64,000 bases of DNA, taken from NCBI RefSeq assembly GCF_002836505.1, contig NZ_PJBF01000040.1, forward strand, positions 62,001-126,000, given 5' to 3'. Made by a program: the position numbers and the translations under genes. The DNA is from Psychrobacter sp. Choline-02u-9. Its GTDB lineage: Bacteria; Pseudomonadota; Gammaproteobacteria; Pseudomonadales; Moraxellaceae. This document shows, in pieces, positions 26,955 to 36,142 of this stretch; positions within the stretch are counted from its first letter, which is position 1; every line of letters begins with the position of its first letter. Under the pieces are notes generated by a model. It was not told where the DNA came from and searched no databases. It saw only the letters and a program-made list of their open reading frames with translations.

Positions 26955-29489
26955 ATGGCCACCAATAACAATAAACATATCAATAAAGACATTCTCTGTG
27001 ACACTGACCACAGTGTTCGAGTCAGGGGAGCTCGCGTTCATAACTTAAAGAATATAGATGTAGATTTACCTCGTGATGCACTGGTCGTTTTTACCGGTAT
27101 ATCAGGATCAGGTAAGTCATCACTTGCTTTTGGCACTTTATTTGCTGAGTCACAACGTCGTTATTTAGATTCAGTATCCCCTTATGCGCGTCGATTGATA
27201 GATCAAGTTGATGAGCCTGATGTTGATATGATAGAAGGTCTGCCGCCAGCAGTTGCTCTACAACAACAACGAGGTACGCCCTCAGTGCGTTCATCAGTGG
27301 GCAGTGTTACCTCTATCTCAAACGGGCTACGCATGCTCTATTCACGAGCTGGAGATTATCCTACTGGTCAAGAGATATTGTATGCCGATGCGTTTTCGCC
27401 AAATACACCTGAGGGTGCCTGTCCTACTTGCTCTGGTATTGGCCGCGTGTTTGAAGTCACCGAAGAGTTACTAGTACCTGATAACACCAAAACCATTCGA
27501 GAGCGTGCTATCGCAGCATGGCCACCAGCGTGGCAAGGCAAAAACCTAAGCCGCATACTGGTGTCACTCGGCTACGATATTGACACGCCTTGGCATAAAC
27601 TGCCAAAAGAAACCCGCGATTGGATCTTGTTTACAGATGAAACCCCAACCGTTCCTGTCTACCCTGAATACAGCCTTGAGCAAGTAAGAAAAGCGATTGA
27701 GAGCGGCGAAAAGCCCAACTATATGGGCACGTTTTCGAGTGCAAAGCGCTTCATACTGCATTCTTTTGCCACTACTCAGAGCTCATTGACAAAAAAGCGC
27801 GTTTCTCAGTTTATGCAAATCTCTGTATGTCCAGAATGTGATGGTAAAAAACTGAAAAAAGAATCACTATCCGTTACGTTCGCAGGACTTGATATTGGGG
27901 AGCTGTCGCAACTGACCTTTATCGAACTGGCGCGCAAGCTTGAGACTGCGGCCAATAAAGTCCCAACTGACAATATGGCAAATCGTGAAAAGGCTATCGT
28001 CGCTCAGCGCATTGCCAGTGATATGTTATCTCGGGTAAAAGCACTGACCCTATTGGGTTTGGGGTACTTATCACTTGAGCGCACCACACCTACACTATCT
28101 CCTGGTGAGCTACAACGCTTACGCCTAGCCACTCAAATTCGCTCACAACTTTTTGGGGTGGTTTATGTACTAGATGAACCATCCGCTGGTCTTCATCCAG
28201 CAGATACCCAAGCATTACTAAGTGCCTTAGATGAGCTCATTGCCGCTGGTAACTCAGTGTTTGTCGTCGAGCATGATGTGAGCGTCATCAGACACGCTGA
28301 TTGGATCGTAGACGTTGGCCCCAATGCGGGTACTCATGGCGGCGAGGTGATTTATAGTGGTCCTGTAGAGGGATTGCGCGACTTGACTCACTCGCATACC
28401 AGCCGCTATCTGTTCAGCACTGACGCTATCGTAAAACGCACACCAAGAGAGCCGACAGCGTGGCTTAAACTTACAGGGATTACGCGTAATAACTTACAAG
28501 AGCTGGATGTCGGTTTTCCATTGGGTGTGATGACTACTGTCACGGGTGTATCAGGTTCAGGAAAGTCGAGTCTAGTGAGTCAAGCTTTGGTAGAGCTCGT
28601 TTATGAGGCTCTAGGACAAAAACAAACGGTTGAAGCTCCAACTGGCGAAGCCGATTTACTTGAGCAAGAGTTGGAGACGCCAACCGGTGGACAAATCATT
28701 GAGGGTATGGATGATGTCAAACGACTGGTAACCGTCGATCAAAAAGCTATTGGGCGTACGCCGCGCTCAAACCTTGCTACCTATACCGGACTGTTTGATC
28801 ATGTCCGTAAGCTATTCGCGTCAACGAGCGAGGCAAAATCTCGTCGTTACAACGCAGGGCGTTTTTCATTCAACACGACTAAAGGTCGTTGTCCTAATTG
28901 TGAAGGCTTAGGCTTTGTGAGTGTCGAGCTACTGTTTCTTCCTAGCGTCTATTCGCCTTGCCAAGTCTGTCACGGACAGCGCTACAATGAGGACACGCTA
29001 GAGGTCACGTATCGTGACAAAAACATCGCCGATGTGCTGGCGCTCACGGTTGAATCAGCTTATGAATTCTTTGCAGACGACCCTGCTATCTTGCGAGCAT
29101 TAAGTGCCTTGCTACAAGTCGGGCTTGGCTACTTACGACTTGGCCAACCAGCAACTGAGCTATCTGGCGGTGAAGCCCAACGTATTAAACTTGCCACTGA
29201 ATTGCAGCGAACGCAGCGCGGCGATACGCTGTATATCCTAGATGAGCCAACAACGGGTTTGCACCCAAAAGATGTCTCGATGTTGATGGCGCAATTGAAT
29301 GGACTTGTTGATGCCGGTAACAGCGTTATCATGGTCGAACACGACATGCAGGTTGCTAGTAGTAGTGATTGGGTGATTGATATCGGCCCTGGTGCAGGTG
29401 GTGAAGGTGGCCATATCGTGGCGCAAGGATTACCTGAAACAGTCGCTGAGTCGAAGATCAGCCGAACCGCACCTTTCATGCGCCTCTAG
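26955..29489 (+). CDS. UvrA-like ABC ATPase (class II, UvrA2 type)
   Basis: An 844-aa protein with two ABC ATPase halves. Walker A motifs are TGISGSGKSS (about 47-56) and TGVSGSGKSS (about 532). Signatures are LSPGELQRL and LSGGEAQRI, and the Walker B regions are VYVLDEPSAGLHP and LYILDEPTTGLHP. Three zinc modules are visible: CPTCSGIG, CPECDGKK, and CPNCEGLG with CQVCHGQ. It is about 100 residues shorter than UvrA, because the UvrB-binding region is missing. That is typical of UvrA2, which is linked to resistance to DNA-damaging compounds rather than to canonical excision repair. GGAG precedes the start. A bidirectional terminator separates it from ndh. Confidence 0.93.
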   Translation: MATNNNKHINKDILCDTDHSVRVRGARVHNLKNIDVDLPRDALVVFTGISGSGKSSLAFGTLFAESQRRYLDSVSPYARRLIDQVDEPDVDMIEGLPPAVALQQQRGTPSVRSSVGSVTSISNGLRMLYSRAGDYPTGQEILYADAFSPNTPEGACPTCSGIGRVFEVTEELLVPDNTKTIRERAIAAWPPAWQGKNLSRILVSLGYDIDTPWHKLPKETRDWILFTDETPTVPVYPEYSLEQVRKAIESGEKPNYMGTFSSAKRFILHSFATTQSSLTKKRVSQFMQISVCPECDGKKLKKESLSVTFAGLDIGELSQLTFIELARKLETAANKVPTDNMANREKAIVAQRIASDMLSRVKALTLLGLGYLSLERTTPTLSPGELQRLRLATQIRSQLFGVVYVLDEPSAGLHPADTQALLSALDELIAAGNSVFVVEHDVSVIRHADWIVDVGPNAGTHGGEVIYSGPVEGLRDLTHSHTSRYLFSTDAIVKRTPREPTAWLKLTGITRNNLQELDVGFPLGVMTTVTGVSGSGKSSLVSQALVELVYEALGQKQTVEAPTGEADLLEQELETPTGGQIIEGMDDVKRLVTVDQKAIGRTPRSNLATYTGLFDHVRKLFASTSEAKSRRYNAGRFSFNTTKGRCPNCEGLGFVSVELLFLPSVYSPCQVCHGQRYNEDTLEVTYRDKNIADVLALTVESAYEFFADDPAILRALSALLQVGLGYLRLGQPATELSGGEAQRIKLATELQRTQRGDTLYILDEPTTGLHPKDVSMLMAQLNGLVDAGNSVIMVEHDMQVASSSDWVIDIGPGAGGEGGHIVAQGLPETVAESKISRTAPFMRL

Positions 29490-29521
29490 TGCCCGTCGCA
29501 AACCTCTTATGATAGTGTAAA

Positions 29522-29558
29522 AAAACGACAGCGATAATCAGTTTATCGCTGTCGTTTT
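29522..29558. terminator. Bidirectional terminator between uvrA-like gene and ndh
   Basis: AAAACGACAGCGATAA (29522-29537) pairs perfectly with TTATCGCTGTCGTTTT (29543-29558) around a 5-nt loop. A-run and T-run flank it, so it serves both convergent genes. Confidence 0.93.
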
Positions 29559-29560
29559 AC

Positions 29561-30865
29561 TTAATGTAATTTGATCTTTGGACGACCTATGCGTAGTATC
29601 TTTTCGCTAATCCATAAAGCAAATGTCTTGAAGGCACCATGAATAGACATCTGATGCATGCGATAGAGCGATATGTACATAAAACGGGCAATCTTTCCTT
29701 CAATGAAAAAGCTGTTATTGGTGAGATTACCCATTAAGTTTCCCACAGTACCGTAACGTGATAGATTAACCAGTGACCCATAATCGTTATAGGTAAAACC
29801 TCGTAGTGGCTGCTTTCTTAACGTTGCAATTATATTTTTTTCAACACATTTTGCCATTTGATGTGCAGATTGCGCGCGCGGTGGCACTTGTTTGCCATCG
29901 GTTTGGGTGAAGGCGCAGCAATCGCCTAATACAAAGATACGGTCATCAACCGTGCTTTGTAAAAATTTATTTACCCGAATTTGATTATTAGAAGTAAGCT
30001 CAAAAACCCCCAAATCTTTAATAAAATCAGGGGCTTTTACGCCTGCCGCCCATACCATGATATCAGCCTCAATCTGCTCATCATCTTTCGTAATAAAGCC
30101 GTACTTCGTCGCCTCTTTCACCTGTGTATGTTCACGTACATGAACGCCTAGTTTCAATAATTCGCGCTTAGCACTTGATGCAATACGCTCAGGCAAGGCA
30201 GGTAAAATGCGTGGTCCCGCTTCAATTAAATGGATGTGTAAACGTTTCGGCGACATATTTGTCAAGCCGTATAGCTTTAATAGATTAGACACATGGTACA
30301 GCTCAGCTGAAAGTTCTACTCCCGTTGCACCTCCACCAACAATGGCGATATTAAGTGCTTGCTGCTGGTTATCATCTTGATGAAGACGCGTAAAACCATC
30401 AAGCAATGAATGCTGAAAACGTTGAGCTTGCTGAGTTGAGTCCAAAAAGTAGCAGTTTTCCTTCACCCCAGGGGTATTGAAGTCGTTACTTATGCTGCCA
30501 ATGGCAATAACAAGATGATCGTAGTGCACGTGGCGTTCCGGCAAGATAGTATGGCCTGATTCATCATACAGTGCAGCAAGAGTGATGGTTTTAGTTTTTT
30601 GATCAATATTATCAAATTCCCCCAGCTGAAAGTGGTAATGATGCTGAGCAGCATGCGCCGAGTACACCACACCATCTAAATCAGAATCAATAGAGCCTGT
30701 CGCGACTTCATGCAGTAACGGTTTCCAAATATGAGTACGGTTTTTATCTATTAATAATATATCGGCTTGCTTTTTCTTTCCTAACTTGTGTCCTAATTGG
30801 GTTACAAGCTCTAAACCACCAGCACCGCCGCCAATAACGACAATTTTAGGTGTGATTATATTCAT
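29561..30865 (-). CDS. ndh: Type II NADH dehydrogenase
   Basis: A 434-aa flavoprotein that passes electrons from NADH to quinone without pumping protons. It has an N-terminal FAD motif VVIGGGAGGLELV (8-20), a second nucleotide-binding motif IAIVGGGATGVELSAELYHV (about 168-187), the WAAGV segment (about 271), and FVLGDCCAF (about 307), the FAD-contacting block. The C-terminus carries an amphipathic stretch (FMYISLYRMHQM) for membrane binding. Length and motifs are normal. It is a monocistronic gene convergent with the UvrA-like gene. Confidence 0.95.
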   Translation of the reverse strand: MNIITPKIVVIGGGAGGLELVTQLGHKLGKKKQADILLIDKNRTHIWKPLLHEVATGSIDSDLDGVVYSAHAAQHHYHFQLGEFDNIDQKTKTITLAALYDESGHTILPERHVHYDHLVIAIGSISNDFNTPGVKENCYFLDSTQQAQRFQHSLLDGFTRLHQDDNQQQALNIAIVGGGATGVELSAELYHVSNLLKLYGLTNMSPKRLHIHLIEAGPRILPALPERIASSAKRELLKLGVHVREHTQVKEATKYGFITKDDEQIEADIMVWAAGVKAPDFIKDLGVFELTSNNQIRVNKFLQSTVDDRIFVLGDCCAFTQTDGKQVPPRAQSAHQMAKCVEKNIIATLRKQPLRGFTYNDYGSLVNLSRYGTVGNLMGNLTNNSFFIEGKIARFMYISLYRMHQMSIHGAFKTFALWISEKILRIGRPKIKLH

Positions 30866-31056
30866 AACGTTGTCCTAGACAATAACATATTCAAATAACT
30901 GACAATCTATTCGCAAGGTAGGTTATGAAAACCAGAGTAACTAATAGACTGCTGTCATTATGAGGTGAGATTCATGAAAGCTAAAATCATAAATCAGGCT
31001 TTTACGTGGCAGGAAATGGTGAGCTTATGGCCATCACAATCATGAATATTAGAAGC

Positions 31057-31161
31057 TTAATCGTGAGTACTTGATGTATCTACCCTCCTCAATAGATCGA
31101 AGGCAGATGACTTGTTCAAATCGTTATTAACAACCATGAAATCAGCTAACAGGCTCATCAT
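31057..31161 (-). other. Possible small ORF or gene tail of 34 codons
   Basis: On the minus strand MMSLLADFMVVNNDLNKSSA FDLLRRVDTSSTHD is open from 31161 to TAA at 31057, and the frame is open up to 31185 (AYYEKY before it). There is no clear ribosome binding site. It may be the end of a lost gene. Otherwise the stretch 30866-31187 shows nothing. Confidence 0.25.
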
Positions 31162-31187
31162 GTATTTTTCATAATAAGCCTGAAATT

Positions 31188-31604
31188 TTACTTAGGTGCA
31201 AACATGTTATCAGCACTGCGATGTGCGGTATAAACTGCCTCACCATCACTTTCGCCATCAAATATAACCGTCACGTTAGGTGTAAATAGTAAGATATCAC
31301 CTACTTCTGCCACGTATTTGTTGCCTTGTAAATCCCGCATCACAATTTTACCCTTAGTGATTACTTTGTATTCTACAAATTCATAAGTGTACTCAAACTC
31401 AACACCAGGTTGCATGGCAAAAAAACCAACCGTTAAACCATTAGTATTATTGGTGACGCTAACTTCTGCCATCTGACTTTTTAGGTTGTTAACTTCAAGT
31501 AAGCCAGCGAGTTGGTTTAGCTTATAAGTACCTGCTTTAATAAGTTGGATACCAGACTCTTGAGCAAGTGAGGCTACATTGTTTTTATTTACGGAAAGAG
31601 TCAT
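31188..31604 (-). CDS. Cupin-fold protein (EutQ-like)
   Basis: A 138-aa cytoplasmic protein made mostly of beta strands. The cupin part runs from about residue 45 on: MQPGVEFEYTYEFVEYKVIT with the double Tyr/Glu pattern, then GKIVMRDLQGNKYVAEVGDI, and VTVIFDGESDGEAVYTAHRS. The sequence resembles the EutQ type of ethanolamine-utilisation cupins, but no other eut gene is near. AGGATTAAAATA precedes the start. The ligand is unknown. The 300 bp upstream (31605-31909) show no gene. Confidence 0.75.
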   Translation of the reverse strand: MTLSVNKNNVASLAQESGIQLIKAGTYKLNQLAGLLEVNNLKSQMAEVSVTNNTNGLTVGFFAMQPGVEFEYTYEFVEYKVITKGKIVMRDLQGNKYVAEVGDILLFTPNVTVIFDGESDGEAVYTAHRSADNMFAPK

Positions 31605-31909
31605 TATTTTAATCCTAATAAGGTTGACTGAAAGATCAGTATCTGTAAATCATATGTTTTTTTAGCACTATAGATTCAGCTCATTACTTACTATCTGATC
31701 TATAACGCCTACTTTACATTGTTTATGAGAAATAATAACCAGCATTAGAATAAAATGACTTTTACATGTTAGTAATAATAGAAGATAATTGCAGAGTATA
31801 AAATAAGGTTGGGTGTTCGTCATTGACGTTAGTTAAACGACTGTTATATGAACATTCTAAAAATAAAAAGTGGCTCTGAAATTATGAATCATAAATAAGG
31901 CTTCCATCA

Positions 31910-32125
31910 TCAGCATTTGAGCTTTGCAGATATTAGTTTAGTTGCTATTGAGCATATATAAAGTACGACCGCTAGTGTTGCCAATATGAAGGATAACGGC
32001 AAAAAGAAACTTTCTTGCAATATACCATCGGCATTAATACCGTTGTAAAATACAATTTCCAGTAGCCCTGACAAACCAGATAAAAATAACAGTATGAGCA
32101 CCACAATGATTAGCTTAGACATCAT
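31910..32125 (-). CDS. Small membrane protein, unknown
   Basis: A 71-aa protein with two membrane segments: residues 4-28 (LIIVVLILLFLSGLSGLLEI) and about 42-65 (LPLSFILATLAVVLYICSIA), and a short basic C-terminus. A GGA lies 12 nt before ATG ATG. The family is not recognised. It is a plausible real gene because of its clean membrane topology, but it is short and stands alone. No gene is seen in 32126-32431. Confidence 0.45.
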   Translation of the reverse strand: MMSKLIIVVLILLFLSGLSGLLEIVFYNGINADGILQESFFLPLSFILATLAVVLYICSIATKLISAKLKC

Positions 32126-32431
32126 AATAATTTTTCCATTTGATTGTTTGTATGTTTACGCCAATGCAAAAACTAAACTAGGCAGCTTAATTCTACTGGA
32201 TAAGTATCTTATGCTTGGGAGAGTTAGCTAACTACTTTGAATGATATGAAAATTACCAACAAATCTTTTTTGGACTTATTAACTTCAAGTGAGCATTGTA
32301 AATTAGGGTATACCCCAAAGGAACCAGGTATCTCACCCTCCAAACCCATTAATATACCACTTAAAATAGACTGATATAATAGAACCATCTATAACAGACT
32401 GCTAAGCTCCTCATATTTATGAAGGCTAATT

Positions 32432-33148
32432 ATGACCACATACATACTTGACACAGAAACAACAGGATTAATCTAGCCACATATGACTGAGTCCTCCTAC
32501 TCTATTGTTGATATCATCGATGGCAAGGTGACTGTGTTGCAGGAGCCGAGAGCTAAGCGCTTCAACCCTTTAAAATAAATTAGCTTGGGCTCTATGGCGA
32601 TATCACATATCTGTAATGAGGATGTGGCAGGTGAACCACCTCATACAGATTTTAGACTGCCTAACAGTGTTTATTACTTAATTGGTCATAATATCGATTT
32701 CGATATGACAGTTCTTAAAAATGTGGGTGTGACTCATACACCTAAGTTGATATGCATCAATGCAATGGCTAATTTCCTTCTTCCTACGCTGAAAAGTCAT
32801 AAGCTAGTACCCCTCCTCTATCATTTTCACCGAGATATAGCGCGTGCTCAAGCAAGAGATGCTCATGCTGCCATTGCCGATATTTACTTTGCTGAGCTGG
32901 TGCTTGGTAGTTTGATTGACTTGGCTAATAGTCAGGGTCATGAAATAAGTGATGTGAAGAGCTTATATGGATTTAGCCAGATGGCACGTGTACCCACGCA
33001 TTTAAGTTTTGGCAAGCATAAAGGTGAGGCTATTGCAGATTTGGCTACCCATTCAGATGGGGCTGGATATCTGAAGTGGCTGCTAAAACAAGATACGGTT
33101 GACCCTTATTTAGCTGAAGCTTGCCAGCAAGCATTAGAGTCCGTATAA
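32432..33148 (+). pseudogene. DEDD-family 3'-5' exonuclease gene with two in-frame stops
   Basis: From ATG 32432 one frame reads MTTYILDTETTGLI, stop TAG (32474-32476), PHMTESSYSIVDIIDGKVTV, stop TAA (32576-32578), then ISLGSMAISHICNEDVAGEP and on to 33148 without break. DTETTGL is the ExoI motif, and YLIGHNIDFDM (about 89) is ExoII of DnaQ/ExoX-like exonucleases. ExoIII-like HAAIADI follows, and a C-terminal domain LSFGKHKGEAIADL is typical of the ExoX-type tail. Both stops sit in one frame, so it is a dead gene of about 238 codons. A downstream start at 32585 would miss the catalytic ExoI. Its tail is duplicated at 52367-52588. Confidence 0.82.
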
Positions 33149-33434
33149 ATACACTGATGTAGTCAGTTTTATAGTCGAGCTATGCTCAACATTCAAATCG
33201 ATACTAGAAATAGTTAACGCTAAAGTAGATCAAGTTCTTACTCAAACTATAACTTATTAGGTAGTAAGTCCCTCAATATTATGGTGTTTAAAATATCATC
33301 AATATTTGCATATGCCATGGAACAATCTTACTCTGACAAACTGGAAAAGCTCTATATGCTATTATTTATATAGTGTAGAGGGCGGGGGTATGAAATTTAA
33401 TTTTCTTAGGTGACGCTATTAATATCGGGGTTTG
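32927..33434 (+). repeat. Long repeat B, copy 1 (about 500 bp, pair with 52367-52867)
   Basis: This repeat contains the last 73 codons of the exonuclease and 280 bp of noncoding sequence, including ACTGATGTAGTCAGTTT, GATCAAGTTCTTA and CCTCAATATTATGGTGTTTA, to the R3 end. The other copy is 52367-52867. Noncoding identity is about 90 percent by eye and the coding part is lower. The last part has an imperfect hairpin CTCTATATGC..TAGTGTAGAG (33350-33380). Confidence 0.9.
33401..33434 (+). repeat. Module-boundary repeat R3
   Basis: TTTTCTTAGGTGACGCTATT followed by AATATCGGGGTTTG ends long repeat B. The hydrolase gene (minus) ends 84 bp to its right. Confidence 0.75.
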
Positions 33435-33517
33435 GTTGTTACCTGCTATATACTCTTTTAGAGTGATAAACCTCATTACTACCTGATCATACTTTTTAAT
33501 GATATCAATAGTGTCAG

Positions 33518-34102
33518 TTAATCTTCCCCATGATACGTTGCCTCATCCATCCAAATGATAGGGTCTTCGCATAGATGGACTAAGTGATACCAAATATCTT
33601 CACTGCGAGCAATTCGATGATGACCGCGCTCAAAGTAGTCCACGTCCCAGCTCTCAGGCAGGTTGACCAACGTCCGTCTAGCAACGGCTACATCCAAGCA
33701 TTCGTCCTCGATCTCAACCATGACTCGCATCATTTCAGTACTTGAGGTAGGAAATGACAGCTTTATATTAGCCACCTCAGGTATTCGATCGGCTAAGACC
33801 TCACTAGGATAAATACAAGGTGCTATCAATAGCGCACGTAGATTATATTTATGCGCGAAGTGATTGGCAAACCAACCGCCAAGCGAATGTCCTGCTAAGA
33901 CCACTCGCGGATACTGTTTCATTTTTTCTTGTATTAATATGTCGTAAACATCGAAAATTTCATTAAAATTCTGTCTGTAATTGACGGTTTGACAGTACTT
34001 AGGCTCACGGGTAATACAAGTATACTTACTAGTTTCATTGCTCGAATCAAGACCATGAAAGAACAGTAAAAAAGTATCATTATTTTCAATTGGAAACATC
34101 AT
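33518..34102 (-). CDS. Alpha/beta hydrolase (YqiA/UPF0227-like esterase)
   Basis: A 194-aa protein with the alpha/beta hydrolase pattern of the YqiA family: TFLLFFHGLDSSNETSKY (oxyanion side), VVLAGHSLGGWFANHF with the nucleophile Ser (about 72), LRALLIAPCIYP, and a C-terminal His in YFERGHHRI that can complete the triad. It probably cleaves a small ester or thioester in the cytoplasm. It is 15 bp downstream of the 295-aa gene, so both form an operon. The partner gives no clue about the substrate. Confidence 0.75.
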   Translation of the reverse strand: MMFPIENNDTFLLFFHGLDSSNETSKYTCITREPKYCQTVNYRQNFNEIFDVYDILIQEKMKQYPRVVLAGHSLGGWFANHFAHKYNLRALLIAPCIYPSEVLADRIPEVANIKLSFPTSSTEMMRVMVEIEDECLDVAVARRTLVNLPESWDVDYFERGHHRIARSEDIWYHLVHLCEDPIIWMDEATYHGED

Positions 34103-34117
34103 AACCTTCTCCTTTAA

Positions 34118-35005
34118 TTATTTAACGATATCTTTATACCTTAACCATAGACCATAGATATGCTCAGCGATCTCTTTAGGCACTGTGGTATATCCAGCAC
34201 CAAACGATGAATCATAGACCGCTATCATTACTGTCAAAACCTCCTCTACACTATCAGCACTATTCTTAATCAGTAGATTGGCGATCAGCTCCGCTTCAGT
34301 ACTGTACTCATCCCAATTACTATTGTAATAACATCCTACAATACCAAAGTCATAACGATAAATCGCATCTGTGATAGCTGTCATCAGGCTTGCATAAGCA
34401 TCGTCATAATAATTAGCCCATTTCTCATACAACTGCTGACGTATGGGCAATACGCGAGGTAAAATAGGTCGATCTTTGGAATCGTTTAGTTTTTCCGCGC
34501 TCACAACACATGATGGTTTAGTGCTATCCTCCCATAACAAGGGATAAGATGACGAAAATAAGCCTTTCTCGCACACGCTCAAGCGCCATACACCCCACAT
34601 CTCCTTGTTAGCACGACTCATGGTATAAACAATGATTTGATTAAGATAGTCACTATCGTAGATGATATGCTGACGATCAATTTTCACGCCTTGCTTAGGT
34701 AATACATCAGTATAGGTAAAAACTTTATCACGCTCACTAGGCTCGACAGAAATGACTATCTCAGGGTTGTCTGAATCCCTCTTCATCAATTCATAAGGAG
34801 CAACAAAGCTCAATATCTCATCGCTATTGTTCACAAAGTAAATATCCTCTTCATAGTCATTGATAGACTCGTTATGCAGATAAAACAGCGGGATCTTTTG
34901 CTTGCTTTGTACATTATCTTGAATTGATTTAGAGACTTTAGATATATCTGACCAGTGCATATCATCTATACGTTTTGGTTCAAAAGCACTCTTTGTATTT
35001 GTCAT
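34118..35005 (-). CDS. Hypothetical protein, first gene of hydrolase operon
   Basis: A 295-aa soluble protein. The N-terminal half is beta-rich (IPLFYLHNESINDYEEDIYF, SDEILSFVAPYELM), and the middle reads MWGVWRLSVCEKGLFSSSYP. The C-terminal half is helical and contains RYDFGIVGCYYNSNWDEYST and EEVLTVMIAVYDSSFGAG. I do not recognise a family. The operon with an esterase-like gene and the place between boundary repeats R3 and R4 suggest a small two-gene cargo module, perhaps an effector with an immunity or modifying partner. That is only a guess. Confidence 0.5.
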   Translation of the reverse strand: MTNTKSAFEPKRIDDMHWSDISKVSKSIQDNVQSKQKIPLFYLHNESINDYEEDIYFVNNSDEILSFVAPYELMKRDSDNPEIVISVEPSERDKVFTYTDVLPKQGVKIDRQHIIYDSDYLNQIIVYTMSRANKEMWGVWRLSVCEKGLFSSSYPLLWEDSTKPSCVVSAEKLNDSKDRPILPRVLPIRQQLYEKWANYYDDAYASLMTAITDAIYRYDFGIVGCYYNSNWDEYSTEAELIANLLIKNSADSVEEVLTVMIAVYDSSFGAGYTTVPKEIAEHIYGLWLRYKDIVK

Positions 35006-35689
35006 AGAATTTTCCTTATTTTTTATTTTTTTTGGATAGTAGCGTTTCTAATTTTTTGTTTTCATTCTTGAGCCAAATTTAAGTCAGCCGCGTTTGTTCG
35101 CAGCTTTTGAATCCACGTTATAAAACAATATATTTAAGTAAAATATGATTTTTTAATGACTGACTCGTCTTATCATTTTGATAAGACAAAATCTCTTACC
35201 ATCATTTTCATAATGGCTATCATTTGATATGCGCTTGGATTTATTGATAATAAGAGTAATGATTAATACCAGTCAGAGTTTTTGATATTTACCAGCAATA
35301 GCAGAGTTATAGGGTGAAGCGTTGCGCCTCGAGGGTTAACTCTATATTGCTATATTCTTTCAAATTAATAACGCCCTGACTCAATAACTATAGTATAAAA
35401 ATGGATGACAGAAAAGACCTTAATTAGAGGATACGACAACTGCTGTCGCTAAATATGAGTGAAACGAAGTTTTAATAAGGCTAGGATACGTTAAACATTC
35501 GCCCATGACGCTGACAGCAAGTATTCAAAAAGTGATCTATAGTCATCCTTAACTAGAGGTCTACTCTAAATTCTGCGTTATGGGTTCTTATTTTATCGAT
35601 AAATATCTATTGTTATACTTAGTTTACTTGTACAATTTCTTCAGCATAGCTCACAATGACAAAACAACGACCTTCAAAAAAGGCGATGT

Positions 35690-35773
35690 ATGGCAATTTG
35701 GTATGACAGTAATGGGTGCTTCGGCGCATTAGCAGCCTTTTTAGTATTTATCATTGTGTTTATTAGTCTTTAA
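35690..35773 (+). other. Possible 27-aa membrane peptide
   Basis: ATG at 35690 opens MAIWYDSNGCFGALAAFLVF IIVFISL and a stop. It is a single hydrophobic helix and runs into the left end of long repeat A. It could be a small toxin-like peptide or only the tail of a lost gene. There is no strong ribosome binding site. The remaining bases 35006-35689 show no gene. Confidence 0.25.
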
Positions 35774-36029
35774 ATAGCTGGCTAATGCTAAAGCTCACTG
35801 ACGATTATGCTTTTAATAAAATTATTTTATAGATTAAGTAGTAATTTCTTAGATGCTTATAGCCTTGTTAACGAGGATTTAAAATTATTAGCGTGATGAA
35901 TAAATATCGATAATGATTAGATATAGGTAGTAGCAAAAAAATATGCTAACGCTATATACGGCATATTGTTAGCACCCTTTTTGGGTTCGAAAATTGACTC
36001 AGGTGAGTTTGTCAAAATTGAGGTTTGAG
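35747..36029 (+). repeat. Long repeat A, copy 2
   Basis: It matches 15125-15408 from TTTATCATTGTG to GGTTTGAG with scattered substitutions. Near its end GCTAAC (about 35945) and GTTAGC (about 35968) form a hairpin that is better kept here than in copy 1. The CoiA-like gene begins 114 bp beyond it. Confidence 0.9.
35993..36027 (+). repeat. Module-boundary repeat R4 (GAGGTTTG variant)
   Basis: ATTGACTCAGGTGAGTTTGT followed by CAAAATTGAGGTTTG is the right end of long repeat A copy 2, with one substitution in the conserved GGGGTTTG. Confidence 0.65.
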
Positions 36030-36142
36030 GTCTAACACACTATCCGTAACAAACCCTAAGTACATTAGCTGTCACACAGTAAAATAAATGGTATACCAAG
36101 GATATTGCAAAAGCGATCGGCATCATACGATAAGGATAATTT